Shown piece after piece: positions 16,342 to 22,569 of a DNA stretch of 36,364 bases. The DNA comes from a virus: positions 1 to 36,364 of the IMG/VR virus record IMGVR_UViG_3300008450_000169, one strand, 5' to 3'. A program made the translations under genes and the position numbers. The notes under the pieces were generated by a model that saw nothing but the letters and a program-made list of their open reading frames with translations, was not told the origin of the DNA and made no database searches. Each line of letters starts with the position of its first letter. The first letter of the stretch is position 1.

Positions 16342-16491
16342 TCAACGGTGTAGAAGTCCTTGGCCGCGCAGCGCTTTGATGCTGACCCAGATCGCTGGCT
16401 CCAACTCCCCGTGGCCCTTGGTGTGGTTGTACAGAAACTCGCGCCGCACAAAGCACTTTAAGGGTGGTAGTGATGCAATGATGTAGCTCAT
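16342..16491 (-). CDS. 49-residue phage protein, possibly a truncated 5' part of a longer gene
   Basis: The ATG at 16491 is chosen because CGAGGAACAC lies just upstream and it overlaps the previous gene's stop (ATGA). It reads MSYIIASLPPLKCFVRREFL and continues with YNHTKGHGELEPAIWVSIKA. I recognise this N-terminal pattern from a longer conserved phage protein family, which normally continues beyond the stop seen here. The frame ends after LRGQGLLHR at 16342, four bases from the convergent endolysin stop. It may be a natural truncation. It is the last gene of the leftward operon. Confidence 0.55.
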   Translation of the reverse strand: MSYIIASLPPLKCFVRREFLYNHTKGHGELEPAIWVSIKALRGQGLLHR

Positions 16492-16676
16492 GTGTTCCTC
16501 GCCATTTCTAGCATCAATTGGCGGCAATCGTTCCAGCCCACCATGTACTCTACGCTCTCGCCGTCACTGGCGGTGAGGGCATCAGGGATGCTAGGCCGCA
16601 AAGCGGCACTTACAGCATTTAGCCGTGTTGTGGCCTCGCGCTCAATGCGGTTAAATTCTTCGTCTTCGGGGGTCAT
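16488..16676 (-). CDS. Hypothetical 62-residue protein
   Basis: The start at 16676 has ACGGAG seven bases upstream and overlaps the previous stop (ATGA). It is helical and acidic: MTPEDEEFNRIEREATTRLN, then a middle with IPDALTASDGESVEYMVGWN and an end with QLMLEMARNT. The stop overlaps the next ATG as ATGA. The SVEYMVGWNDCRQ pattern is seen in other small phage proteins of unknown role. Confidence 0.65.
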   Translation of the reverse strand: MTPEDEEFNRIEREATTRLNAVSAALRPSIPDALTASDGESVEYMVGWNDCRQLMLEMARNT

Positions 16677-16780
16677 AAACAACTCCGTAAAGTAAGAAGA
16701 CCCAGCATCAGCACGATGAAGGCCACCACGATCCACACCAACTGTTTATCAGCGGGAGTGGGTTTGTCTTCGGGGATCAT
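16673..16780 (-). CDS. 35-residue single-pass membrane protein
   Basis: Reads MIPEDKPTPADKQLVWIVVA and then a hydrophobic stretch ending LGLLTLRSCL. It has an acidic/Pro-rich head and one transmembrane helix (about 15-31). It overlaps both neighbours by ATGA junctions, which is good evidence for translation. Function unknown. Confidence 0.6.
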   Translation of the reverse strand: MIPEDKPTPADKQLVWIVVAFIVLMLGLLTLRSCL

Positions 16781-16872
16781 TTGATGATCCTCAAGAATGC
16801 GCCGCATCGGGCGCACTTGTACAAAGGTTGGCCCTCAACAGGCTCCCACATGTGTTGTTTGCAGTTGGTCAT
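16777..16872 (-). CDS. 31-residue zinc-ribbon-like protein
   Basis: Starts at 16872 with GAGG six bases upstream. It carries a possible zinc site made of NCKQHMW and LYKCARCGAFLR, the CxxC knuckle being clear and the Cys/His partner near the N-terminus. It overlaps both neighbours by ATGA junctions. Such micro zinc ribbons are common in phages; the role is unknown. Confidence 0.6.
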   Translation of the reverse strand: MTNCKQHMWEPVEGQPLYKCARCGAFLRIIK

Positions 16873-17096
16873 TCTGGCCTCGGGCAGTTCTCGGGGACCG
16901 AAGCCACACACCACACCGCAGCCCACTGGCCTCGGCGCGGGCCTTCCCAGCGGTCCACGTACACACCAAAGCATGTCTCAAGTGTTTGGCGCAAGACGTC
17001 AGCAGAAATGCTTGTGCACTCTACAAGCTCGGCCACGGTGCGGCCATCGGGATGGTCTTGCAGGCACTTGCGAATCTTGTCGTGGTGTGATCTCAC
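16869..17096 (-). CDS. Small winged-helix-like DNA-binding protein
   Basis: A 75-residue protein starting with GTG at 17096 (GTGA overlap with the previous stop). The N-terminal part reads as a helix-turn-helix: KIRKCLQDHPDGRTVAELVE, then SISADVLRQTLETCFGVYVD, then an aromatic wing RWEGPRRGQWAAVWCV. The most likely role is DNA binding or regulation within this operon. It is the only evident candidate for a small transcription regulator in the genome, but it could equally be a structural helper; no operator is assigned. Confidence 0.6.
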   Translation of the reverse strand: MRSHHDKIRKCLQDHPDGRTVAELVECTSISADVLRQTLETCFGVYVDRWEGPRRGQWAAVWCVASVPENCPRPE

Positions 17097-17251
17097 TTGA
17101 ATCTCCGCAGCGGCTCAACCTTGCGCTCTGGCGGGGGCGGCGTCATCTTCTCGCTTGGTGGGGTCCAGCCCCACTTGCGCCAAGTTGTCTGCACGTCCGC
17201 GCCGCTGCTCCACTTAAAATCTTTGTTCGGTACTGATGGGTAGACTTTCAT
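17093..17251 (-). CDS. 52-residue Pro/Lys-rich protein
   Basis: The ATG at 17251 follows GAAGGAGCAAAAA, a strong ribosome binding site. It reads MKVYPSVPNKDFKWSSGADV, then WRKWGWTPPSEK, and ends basic (KVEPLRRFK). The motif WRKxGWxPP occurs in short phage proteins of unknown function. The stop overlaps the next GTG start. The 5' end overlaps the gene at 17214-17411 by 38 bases. Confidence 0.65.
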   Translation of the reverse strand: MKVYPSVPNKDFKWSSGADVQTTWRKWGWTPPSEKMTPPPPERKVEPLRRFK

Positions 17252-17411
17252 TTTTTGCTCCTTCGATTACTAAGTGCCGGTAGGCACGGATCGCTGCCTT
17301 CAAGTCTGCTTCAAGACTCTTGATCAGCTCGTCTTGCTCAGTCAGCCGCGTTGTGGCCTCTTGCGCAAACTTCGCCAAGTTGTGCGCTTCCCACGCCGCA
17401 AACCTGTTCAC
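17214..17411 (-). CDS. 65-residue coiled-coil protein
   Basis: Starts with GTG at 17411, overlapping the previous stop as GTGA. Nearly all helix: FAAWEAHNLAKFAQEATTRL, then TEQDELIKSLEADLKAAIRA. It is one of three adjacent small coiled-coil proteins in this operon and could form hetero-oligomers with them. Function unknown. Confidence 0.6.
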   Translation of the reverse strand: MNRFAAWEAHNLAKFAQEATTRLTEQDELIKSLEADLKAAIRAYRHLVIEGAKNESLPISTEQRF

Positions 17412-17599
17412 GGTTGGGTGGCCTGCGCCAGCAGCTCGGCCCTCTCTCTAGCCACACGCAGCGTGTTGTAGCGCTGGTGCAGGCGTTCGATCACTTTAAC
17501 GCGCCGAGCGTTTGCCATCTCGGCGTCCAGCAACGCTTTAACGTCTACCTCTGGCAGCAGCGCCAGCACTTTGTTAAGACTTCGCCATGTGTAGGTCAA
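17408..17599 (-). CDS. 63-residue helical protein, start uncertain
   Basis: No ATG is available near the 5' end. A TTG at 17599 has TGGAG seven bases upstream and is preferred; a TTG at 17620 or GTG at 17569 is possible. The core reads LNKVLALLPEVDVKALLDAE, then NARRVKVIERLHQRYNTLRV, ending QATQP. It is helix-rich and amphipathic. With the TTG start it overlaps the upstream coiled-coil gene by 26 bases in another frame. Stop and next GTG overlap (GTGA). Confidence 0.5.
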   Translation of the reverse strand: MTYTWRSLNKVLALLPEVDVKALLDAEMANARRVKVIERLHQRYNTLRVARERAELLAQATQP

Positions 17600-17735
17600 T
17601 TTTTTTCTCCAGTTGTTCAATCAGTTTGACCGTGTGGTCATGCGTGCGCTGCACCGCGTTAAGCTGCCGCGTCTTGTGCTTCAGCTCAGACTTGGCCGCC
17701 CGCAGTTTGGCTTTCCATTGGTCGATGCGTTTCAT
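17574..17735 (-). CDS. 53-residue basic coiled-coil protein
   Basis: The ATG at 17735 overlaps the helicase stop. It reads MKRIDQWKAKLRAAKSELKH, then KTRQLNAVQR, THDHTVKLIEQLEKKID and LHMAKS. It is strongly basic and entirely helical. Overlap with both neighbours supports translation. A nucleic-acid-binding or helicase-partner role is conceivable from charge and coupling to the helicase, but nothing shows it. Confidence 0.6.
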   Translation of the reverse strand: MKRIDQWKAKLRAAKSELKHKTRQLNAVQRTHDHTVKLIEQLEKKIDLHMAKS

Positions 17736-19012
17736 TTGAGTGCCTCCAAGGCGATGGTTGAAAGGCTTTGCTTGTCATGTAGCGCACCCCAGATTTTCTC
17801 ATCGACAGTTGCGTCGGTCAGAAATACGTAGCACCACACGTCATGCCGCTGGCCGCTACGATGCAAGCGCCCGATGGTCTGCTCATACAGTTCGAGCGAC
17901 CAGGGCAGGGACAAGAAAACAATGTGGCGCCCTCCGTGTTGGAGGTTAAGACCGTGACCCGCCGACTTAGGATGGACGGCAAGCAGTCTGACCTCGCCTC
18001 GGTTCCAGCGGTCGATGGCGTCGTCATCATCGAGTGTGACAACCCATTTAAACCGTCGCTTAATCTCGGCCAGTTCTTCTTGGTACTGGTAAACAAGCAG
18101 GGTATTCGCATGTTGGTTCTCATCAAGCAGTTCTTCAAGGCGATCAAATTTATGGGGCGACAGCCACACCGGGCCGCTGTCGGAGTAGATAAAACCCGAC
18201 GACATCTGCTGGAGCTTTTGCGTGACGACAGCCGCGTTGACCGCCACCACGTCGTCCAGCACAAACTCTTTCTTCATCTTGTTGTAGCCGGTCATGTCCA
18301 TCTTGCAGGCCACCTCAACCGTGTGCAGGAGCGGCAGCTTGTCCTTGTACTCGCCAGGCTCCAAGACAAACGTGGCGGGCTTGATGCGCTGCATGACCAG
18401 CTCAAGCGATCCTTTACGTGGCTGCCAGTCGCCAAAGTCCTTGTTGACCAGCGTGAAGTACTGCTGCATGAATGCGCCCTTGGCCCGGCCCAGCAGCGTC
18501 TGGTCCACGATCTTGCACTGGCCGAACACGTCCTCCAAGCCGTTGCTGGTGAAGCTGCCCGTCAGACCCCAACGGATGCCGACGTCGCCAATGACTTTGT
18601 TCAGCGCCTTGAAGCGTGCGCCAGACGGGTTCTTGAGCTTGGTCAGTTCGTCGAACACGATGGCGTTGATGTGCGCCAGGTTCTGCTCGGCCAACCATTG
18701 GATGTTGTCGTAGTTGCTGACGATGATCTGAGCGCCGCTGTAGAGCGCCGCCTTGCGCTGCGCTGGCGTGCCCACGGCCACGGCCAGCGTGCAGCCGGAT
18801 GCCCACTTCGGTGCCTCGACTGGCCACACGTCCGTGCAGACACGCTTGGGTGCGAGCACCAAAAAGCGCATGGCGTAGCCGTCTTTGAGAATGGCCTGCA
18901 TAGCAGTGAGCGTGATGGCTGTCTTGCCCGCGCCGACTGGCGCGAGGATCATCGCCCGGTCGTGCTCGAACAGGAAGTCAGCAGCTGTCTTTTGGTATGG
19001 CCTTAACTCCAT
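17732..19012 (-). CDS. SNF2-type superfamily 2 DNA helicase/translocase
   Basis: A 426-residue protein with a complete SF2 set. The Q-like motif is LRPYQ; Walker A is APVGAGKTAI (about 24-33); motif II is VFDELTKLKN (Asp 121, Glu 122); motif III is LTGSFTSNG; motif V is AVHPKSAGHGLNLQ; motif VI is QTIGRLHRSGQ. The closest class is the compact phage SNF2-like helicase found beside VRR-NUC and DNA polymerase genes. It would use ATP to move on or remodel DNA during replication or recombination. The start overlaps the methyltransferase-like gene by 10 bases, and the stop overlaps the next ATG. Confidence 0.9.
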   Translation of the reverse strand: MELRPYQKTAADFLFEHDRAMILAPVGAGKTAITLTAMQAILKDGYAMRFLVLAPKRVCTDVWPVEAPKWASGCTLAVAVGTPAQRKAALYSGAQIIVSNYDNIQWLAEQNLAHINAIVFDELTKLKNPSGARFKALNKVIGDVGIRWGLTGSFTSNGLEDVFGQCKIVDQTLLGRAKGAFMQQYFTLVNKDFGDWQPRKGSLELVMQRIKPATFVLEPGEYKDKLPLLHTVEVACKMDMTGYNKMKKEFVLDDVVAVNAAVVTQKLQQMSSGFIYSDSGPVWLSPHKFDRLEELLDENQHANTLLVYQYQEELAEIKRRFKWVVTLDDDDAIDRWNRGEVRLLAVHPKSAGHGLNLQHGGRHIVFLSLPWSLELYEQTIGRLHRSGQRHDVWCYVFLTDATVDEKIWGALHDKQSLSTIALEALK

Positions 19013-19593
19013 TGCGCTGCCATCGCGTCAGCGATGCCCTCGTAGGTCTTGCTGCGCAGCTTCCAACGGTCTTTGCTAGGTGGCAGTTTGTTTTGGCCGC
19101 TGTCGGTCTGGTTGCCCCAGCGTTGCTTACCGTTGACGATGCGCGGCTCGACCATCTGCGTCGGCTTGAGCAACGGCAAGCCCTTGAGCCACAAGCAGGT
19201 CTTCTTGCTGGCGTCGTGGCCGAACTGGTACGGCTGGATGATCTGGTCGGGCTTGCGGATGCGCGAGCTGATGACGCTGACAGGGTTCTCGATGGCGATG
19301 CGCTCGATAGGCGCGTCCATGAACAGGCGCACGAAGTCCAGCGCGTCTTCGGTCAACTTAGGGTCGCGCAGGCCACGGGTGGTCCAGTGCATACCACTGA
19401 CAGACAGATAGGTGCAGGGCGGGTGCGCGATCAGCAAGTCCCACTCTTGACTCAGCAGCTCACGCACGTCGCCTTGGTGATGCGGCCCCGGCTGTTCGCT
19501 GGGCAGCAGATCGCACGACATGGCGAAGTGGCCACGCGCACGAAAGGCGTCGCGTACAGCGCCGCTGGATTCACAAGCTATTAAGATTCTCAT
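19003..19593 (-). CDS. DNA cytosine-5 methyltransferase-like protein (short form)
   Basis: A 196-residue protein with a Rossmann start (MRILIACESSGAVRDAFRAR) and an acidic residue after strand 2 (CDLLPSE). The motif IV-like sequence is AHPPCTYLSVSG, where Cys 60 sits as the nucleophile of C5-cytosine methyltransferases. IENP (102-104) sits where these enzymes have ENV. A full target-recognition domain and motifs IX-X are not obvious, and the protein is much shorter than Dcm-like enzymes (about 330-400). It may be a minimal phage methyltransferase that protects phage DNA, or a related base-modifying enzyme. Confidence 0.75.
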   Translation of the reverse strand: MRILIACESSGAVRDAFRARGHFAMSCDLLPSEQPGPHHQGDVRELLSQEWDLLIAHPPCTYLSVSGMHWTTRGLRDPKLTEDALDFVRLFMDAPIERIAIENPVSVISSRIRKPDQIIQPYQFGHDASKKTCLWLKGLPLLKPTQMVEPRIVNGKQRWGNQTDSGQNKLPPSKDRWKLRSKTYEGIADAMAAQWS

Positions 19594-19855
19594 TTAACCA
19601 TCCGTCGATTTGTTCTTTGTTCCACAGACACACATACCGTTGATTCATCTTGGCCATGTCACTGGCGAAGACTTTCTGCAACTCCGACAGCCTGCCGCCC
19701 TCGGTTTTGACCTCCACGAACCATGTCTGGCCGTTGGGCAGGCACACGATGCGGTCGGCCACGCCGCGATGCGCAGGGCTGGTGAACTTGTACGCCCGCC
19801 CGCCAGCTTCTTTGACGCGCTTGACGAGGTAGGCTTCAACTTGTTTCTCAAGCAC
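19571..19855 (-). CDS. VRR-NUC domain nuclease
   Basis: The preferred start is GTG at 19855, with GGGAGAG just upstream; it overlaps the previous stop by 8 bases. The 94-residue protein contains the VRR-NUC pattern: Glu 7 in the first helix, GVADRIV (Asp 34), then FVEVKTEGG (Glu 48, Lys 50) and a Gln in SELQ. This is a PD-(D/E)XK nuclease fold of the kind found in FAN1, here as the stand-alone phage version that can cut branched DNA. It lies between methyltransferase and XF1762-family genes. A role in resolving replication or packaging intermediates is inferred. Confidence 0.88.
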   Translation of the reverse strand: MLEKQVEAYLVKRVKEAGGRAYKFTSPAHRGVADRIVCLPNGQTWFVEVKTEGGRLSELQKVFASDMAKMNQRYVCLWNKEQIDGWLNENLNSL

Positions 19856-20294
19856 AGTTTCTCTCCCACCGTATGCGGGCAACGCCTGCCGAGCCAATGT
19901 CACCCCTGGCACGCGAAGGCGCGTCCCATCCTGCGCGAGGCGCTAACGTCTGAGTTGGTGCCCACCCTGCCCCGCGCAAAGAAGCGCCAGATTCATCGTA
20001 TTGCGTATAGGTCACGCACTTTGCGTAGCCAAGCGCTATTGCTGCACGGACAATCGCGCCGTAAAGCATTGAGTTGGCGTTGCGCGTGCCGTCTGTGCAA
20101 GTACGGGTGACTTCTAACGTCATTCCATCATCAAGCATTCGGGCCACAGGACGCCCGGCTACCGCAACACCTACCAAGCGTTCGCCGTCAAACAGGCCCA
20201 CGCTAAATTTGTGCCCAACTGGCGGCTTGTTGTGCCGATGATGGTCGCGGACAAACGCTTGCGCGGTTTTGAGGGACACGGGCTTAATTTGCAC
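19848..20294 (-). CDS. XF1762-family protein (GNAT-like fold)
   Basis: A 148-residue protein matching the XF1762 family: MQIKPVSLKTAQAFVRDHHR at the N-terminus, HKFSVGLFDGERLVGVAVAG, then TLEVTRTCTDGTRNANSMLY and ALGYAKCVTYTQYDESGASL, GAGWAP. The GRPVAR and EVTRTCTDGT motifs are the family core. The fold resembles a GNAT acyltransferase, but no substrate is known. The gene is widespread in phages beside replication genes. The start is GTG at 20294, inside the end of the upstream gene, indicating coupling. Confidence 0.85.
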   Translation of the reverse strand: MQIKPVSLKTAQAFVRDHHRHNKPPVGHKFSVGLFDGERLVGVAVAGRPVARMLDDGMTLEVTRTCTDGTRNANSMLYGAIVRAAIALGYAKCVTYTQYDESGASLRGAGWAPTQTLAPRAGWDAPSRARGDIGSAGVARIRWERNCA

Positions 20295-20466
20295 GATGCT
20301 TAAACTCGTCTGCGGTCACAAGGCCGCTAGGCTCCAGCTCGACCATGATTGTTTTCTCATAGCTGCCGATGATCACGCAGCTCGGGTTGTACCCGCGCTG
20401 CAAGCAGTACTCGCGCAGGGCTTCCTGCAATTCACTAAGCGTTAGCGCTACGGTCTGAATCTTCAT
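20284..20466 (-). CDS. Hypothetical 60-residue protein, first gene of the leftward operon
   Basis: The ATG at 20466 follows AAAGGAGATACCGAC; an upstream in-frame start at 20496 lies in the promoter and is rejected. It reads MKIQTVALTLSELQEALREY, then CLQRGYNPSCVIIGSYEKT and a charged end DEFKHRAN. It is a small alpha/beta protein without recognised motifs. As the promoter-proximal gene it could be regulatory, but nothing shows that. Confidence 0.7.
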   Translation of the reverse strand: MKIQTVALTLSELQEALREYCLQRGYNPSCVIIGSYEKTIMVELEPSGLVTADEFKHRAN

Positions 20467-20487
20467 GTCGGTATCTCCTTTGACGCG

Positions 20488-20537
20488 ATAATACATGAAA
20501 AAAAGATTTGCACAACAAATTTTTTGTGTGTTAAGAT
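20488..20537. promoter_or_regulatory. Divergent promoter region between the two early operons
   Basis: Rightward: TTGCAC (20508-20513), an 18-bp spacer and TAAGAT (20532-20537) resemble a sigma-70 promoter for the replication module. Leftward: TATTAT on the minus strand (20488-20493) with a TTGTGC-like -35 about 16 bp away. The AT-rich stretch CACAACAAATTTTTTGTGTG between them is an imperfect palindrome and could bind a regulator of both promoters. Inference from consensus only. Confidence 0.55.
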
Positions 20538-20577
20538 TGCCTCACCCAATCTCGGGTAGACACTACAGGACAGTAAA

Positions 20578-20766
20578 ATGGAATACCACATCCCTGCTGC
20601 TGCTGATAACACCAGCATCAACGTCAGCCGATATGAAGGCGGCGTTTGGATCAGCGTCATGCGTCACTGCGCTTACACATCCGCCCATCTCACACGCGAA
20701 CAGGCAGAGCAACTGCGTGACGCCCTGATCGCCTTGACGCAGGAGACAGCAGATGCAGCACAGTAA
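20578..20766 (+). CDS. Hypothetical 62-residue early protein
   Basis: The ATG at 20578 follows ACAGGACAGTAAA. It reads MEYHIPAAADNTSINVSRYE, then GGVWISVMRHCAYTSAHLTR and ends LTQETADAAQ. The motif AHLTREQAEQLRDALIAL is a common helix in small phage proteins encoded upstream of DUF2800 genes. It overlaps the DUF2800 gene by 14 bases. First gene after the rightward promoter; function unknown. Confidence 0.7.
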   Translation: MEYHIPAAADNTSINVSRYEGGVWISVMRHCAYTSAHLTREQAEQLRDALIALTQETADAAQ

Positions 20767-21880
20767 CATCGTGGGCGGCTCGACCGCCAAGCGCGTCATC
20801 AACTGCCCTGGCAGTGTGGCGCTCGTGCAGAAGATGCCCAAGCAGCCCTCTAGCTCTTACGCGGACGAGGGCACGCTCTTGCACGACACAATCGCCGACC
20901 ACTTGGCAACGCTCCAGCCGCTGCACTCTTACCTTGGCTGGAAGCACGAAGACCAAGTGCTTACGCAAGAACTGATCGACGAGAAGCTAGTGCCTGCGCT
21001 GGCGGCGCTTGACGAGATCGACCCCGACCAGAAGATGGACTACGAGGTCGAGACACGGGTCAGCTTCGGTGATCTGCTGCCCGGCGTGTTCGGCTCGACC
21101 GACTTCGTTGGTCGGATCGGCAACCGCGCCATTGTGCTGGACTGGAAGTTCGGCTCTGGCGTGGCCGTGACCGCCGAGGAGAACGAACAGTTGATGTTCT
21201 ACGCTGCCGCTGCTATGCGTACCGATGCGTTGAAGTGGGCGTTCGAGGGCGCGACTGAGATCGAGTGCATCATCGTGCAGCCGCCTGTGATTCGCCGTTG
21301 GGTGACCACACCCGAGCGCATCAAGCAGTTCGAGCAGACGCTGGTGCAGGCCGTCAAGCAAGCGCAGCAACCTAACGCAAAGCTGGCTGCGGGTGACCAC
21401 TGCCGCTGGTGCGCGGCCAAGCCCATGTGCCCCAAGATGACCGGCGCTGTGGACCGCGCCTTGCTGGTGCAACTGAAAGAGATAGATGTTGACACGCTGG
21501 GCCGTTACCTGAAGAATGCAGACCTCTTGGAAGACTGGATTAAAGACCTGCGTGGGCTGGCGCTCCAGTTGCTTGAGAAAGATTTGCCTGTGCCTGGCTA
21601 CAAGTTGGTCGCCAAGCGCGGCACACGTCAGTGGACAAAACAAGAAGATGTAGTGCATTGGCTTGACGGCAAAGGTCTTGAACCCAGTGAAATCTACAAC
21701 AAGGAATTACTCAGCCCTGCTCAGATGGAGAAGGTGCTGAAAAAGCGCAAGATGGCACTGCCCGACGATCTCGTCGTGTCGGTGTCATCAGGCACAACAT
21801 TGGCAAGCGAGGATGATCCCCGCCCGTCAGTGTTGCAAATCGGCGCGCAACTCAAAGGCGCGCTTTCTAAACTTCAGTAA
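20753..21880 (+). CDS. DUF2800 nuclease, RecB/Cas4-like
   Basis: A 375-residue protein of the DUF2800 family, a PD-(D/E)XK exonuclease-like group. Visible features are VINCPGS (Cys 18), EGTLLHD, GSTDFVGRI and VLDWKFGSG (core Asp and Asp-x-Lys). The C-terminal CRWCAAKPMCPKM has spaced Cys residues; with Cys 18 these could bind a 4Fe-4S cluster, as in Cas4 and AddB. The ATG at 20753 follows CAGGAGACAGCAG. It is the first enzyme of the replication/recombination module and probably resects DNA ends. Confidence 0.9.
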   Translation: MQHSNIVGGSTAKRVINCPGSVALVQKMPKQPSSSYADEGTLLHDTIADHLATLQPLHSYLGWKHEDQVLTQELIDEKLVPALAALDEIDPDQKMDYEVETRVSFGDLLPGVFGSTDFVGRIGNRAIVLDWKFGSGVAVTAEENEQLMFYAAAAMRTDALKWAFEGATEIECIIVQPPVIRRWVTTPERIKQFEQTLVQAVKQAQQPNAKLAAGDHCRWCAAKPMCPKMTGAVDRALLVQLKEIDVDTLGRYLKNADLLEDWIKDLRGLALQLLEKDLPVPGYKLVAKRGTRQWTKQEDVVHWLDGKGLEPSEIYNKELLSPAQMEKVLKKRKMALPDDLVVSVSSGTTLASEDDPRPSVLQIGAQLKGALSKLQ

Positions 21881-21889
21881 AGGACAATC

Positions 21890-22522
21890 ATGTCAACTTT
21901 TTCATTGGCAAATCTGCCAGCAGTCTCCACCCTCTCCACCGCTTTGCGTGCGCTTGAACAAGGCGCGGGCACATCGGGCGTCGTCATCCTGAAAATGGAC
22001 AAGACCGGCCATTGGGTTTTTGGTGCCGACCAGACAGAGGTCGAAGACGACTCTACCTGGGCCGTCAATCCTTTCTCTTTCGTCCACGGCTTTATTGCCT
22101 GGGGCGACGGTGAAGTGCTTGGTGAGAAAATGACCGGTGTGCAGCACCCGCTGCCCGAGTTGGACGCAGCGCCTCCCGGTGCCAAGCGCGGCTGGGAAAC
22201 GCAGATCGGTATGTCTTTGAAGTGCCTCGTTGGTGAGGACAAGGACATGGAAGCACGCTTCACCACGACCTCGGTTGGCGGTAAGAAGGCCGTGCAGGCG
22301 CTGGGCGTCGCCATTGCCACGCAAGTGGAGAAGGACCAGACCAAGCCCGTAGCAATTGTGCGCCTGAAGAAGGACCACTACGTCCACAAGTCCTACGGTC
22401 GCATCTACACCCCGGTGTTTGAAGTGGTCGAGTGGGCCAGCATGGACGGCGCGTTGGAAGAAGCCGCGCCAGTGGCAGAACCCGAAGCAGCGCCTGCTGG
22501 TCGCCGCCGCCGCGCAGCGTAA
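21890..22522 (+). CDS. Probable single-stranded DNA-binding or recombination partner protein
   Basis: A 210-residue protein between the nuclease and DNA polymerase genes, where phages of this type encode an ssDNA-binding protein (DUF2815-like position). It reads as a beta-rich domain (VVILKMDKTGHWVFGADQTE; WAVNPFSFVHGFIAWGDGEV; KPVAIVRLKKDHYVHKSYGR). A low-complexity Ala/Pro/Glu tail ends RRRRAA, a basic end unlike the acidic tails of usual SSBs. Function is inferred from position; I do not recognise the family by sequence. Confidence 0.6.
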   Translation: MSTFSLANLPAVSTLSTALRALEQGAGTSGVVILKMDKTGHWVFGADQTEVEDDSTWAVNPFSFVHGFIAWGDGEVLGEKMTGVQHPLPELDAAPPGAKRGWETQIGMSLKCLVGEDKDMEARFTTTSVGGKKAVQALGVAIATQVEKDQTKPVAIVRLKKDHYVHKSYGRIYTPVFEVVEWASMDGALEEAAPVAEPEAAPAGRRRRAA

Positions 22523-22561
22523 CCTTTTCTGATGCCCAGTGACAGTGGGCATTGGAAAAGG
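22523..22561 (+). promoter_or_regulatory. Hairpin covering the DNA polymerase ribosome binding site
   Basis: CCTTTTC (22523-22529) pairs with GAAAAGG (22555-22561), and ATGCCCA pairs with TGGGCAT inside it, leaving a small TG/TG internal loop. The 3' strand contains most of the AAGGA that precedes the polymerase ATG at 22570. The structure would hide the site unless opened by ribosomes or a protein, so translational control of polymerase is likely (inference). Confidence 0.6.
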
Positions 22562-22569
22562 AACCGACT

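Noticed and set aside
17843-19006. Long rightward frame of about 387 codons opposite the helicase
   Set aside because: The opposite strand encodes a complete SF2 motif set. This frame is the mirror shadow, with no domain features.
18997-19584. Rightward frame of about 195 codons opposite the methyltransferase-like gene
   Set aside because: Leu/Ala/Arg/Asp-rich shadow of a recognised leftward gene in an operon with overlapping junctions.
20987-21658. Leftward frame of about 223 codons opposite the DUF2800 gene
   Set aside because: Antisense shadow rich in His/Leu/Gln; the rightward strand has the nuclease motifs.
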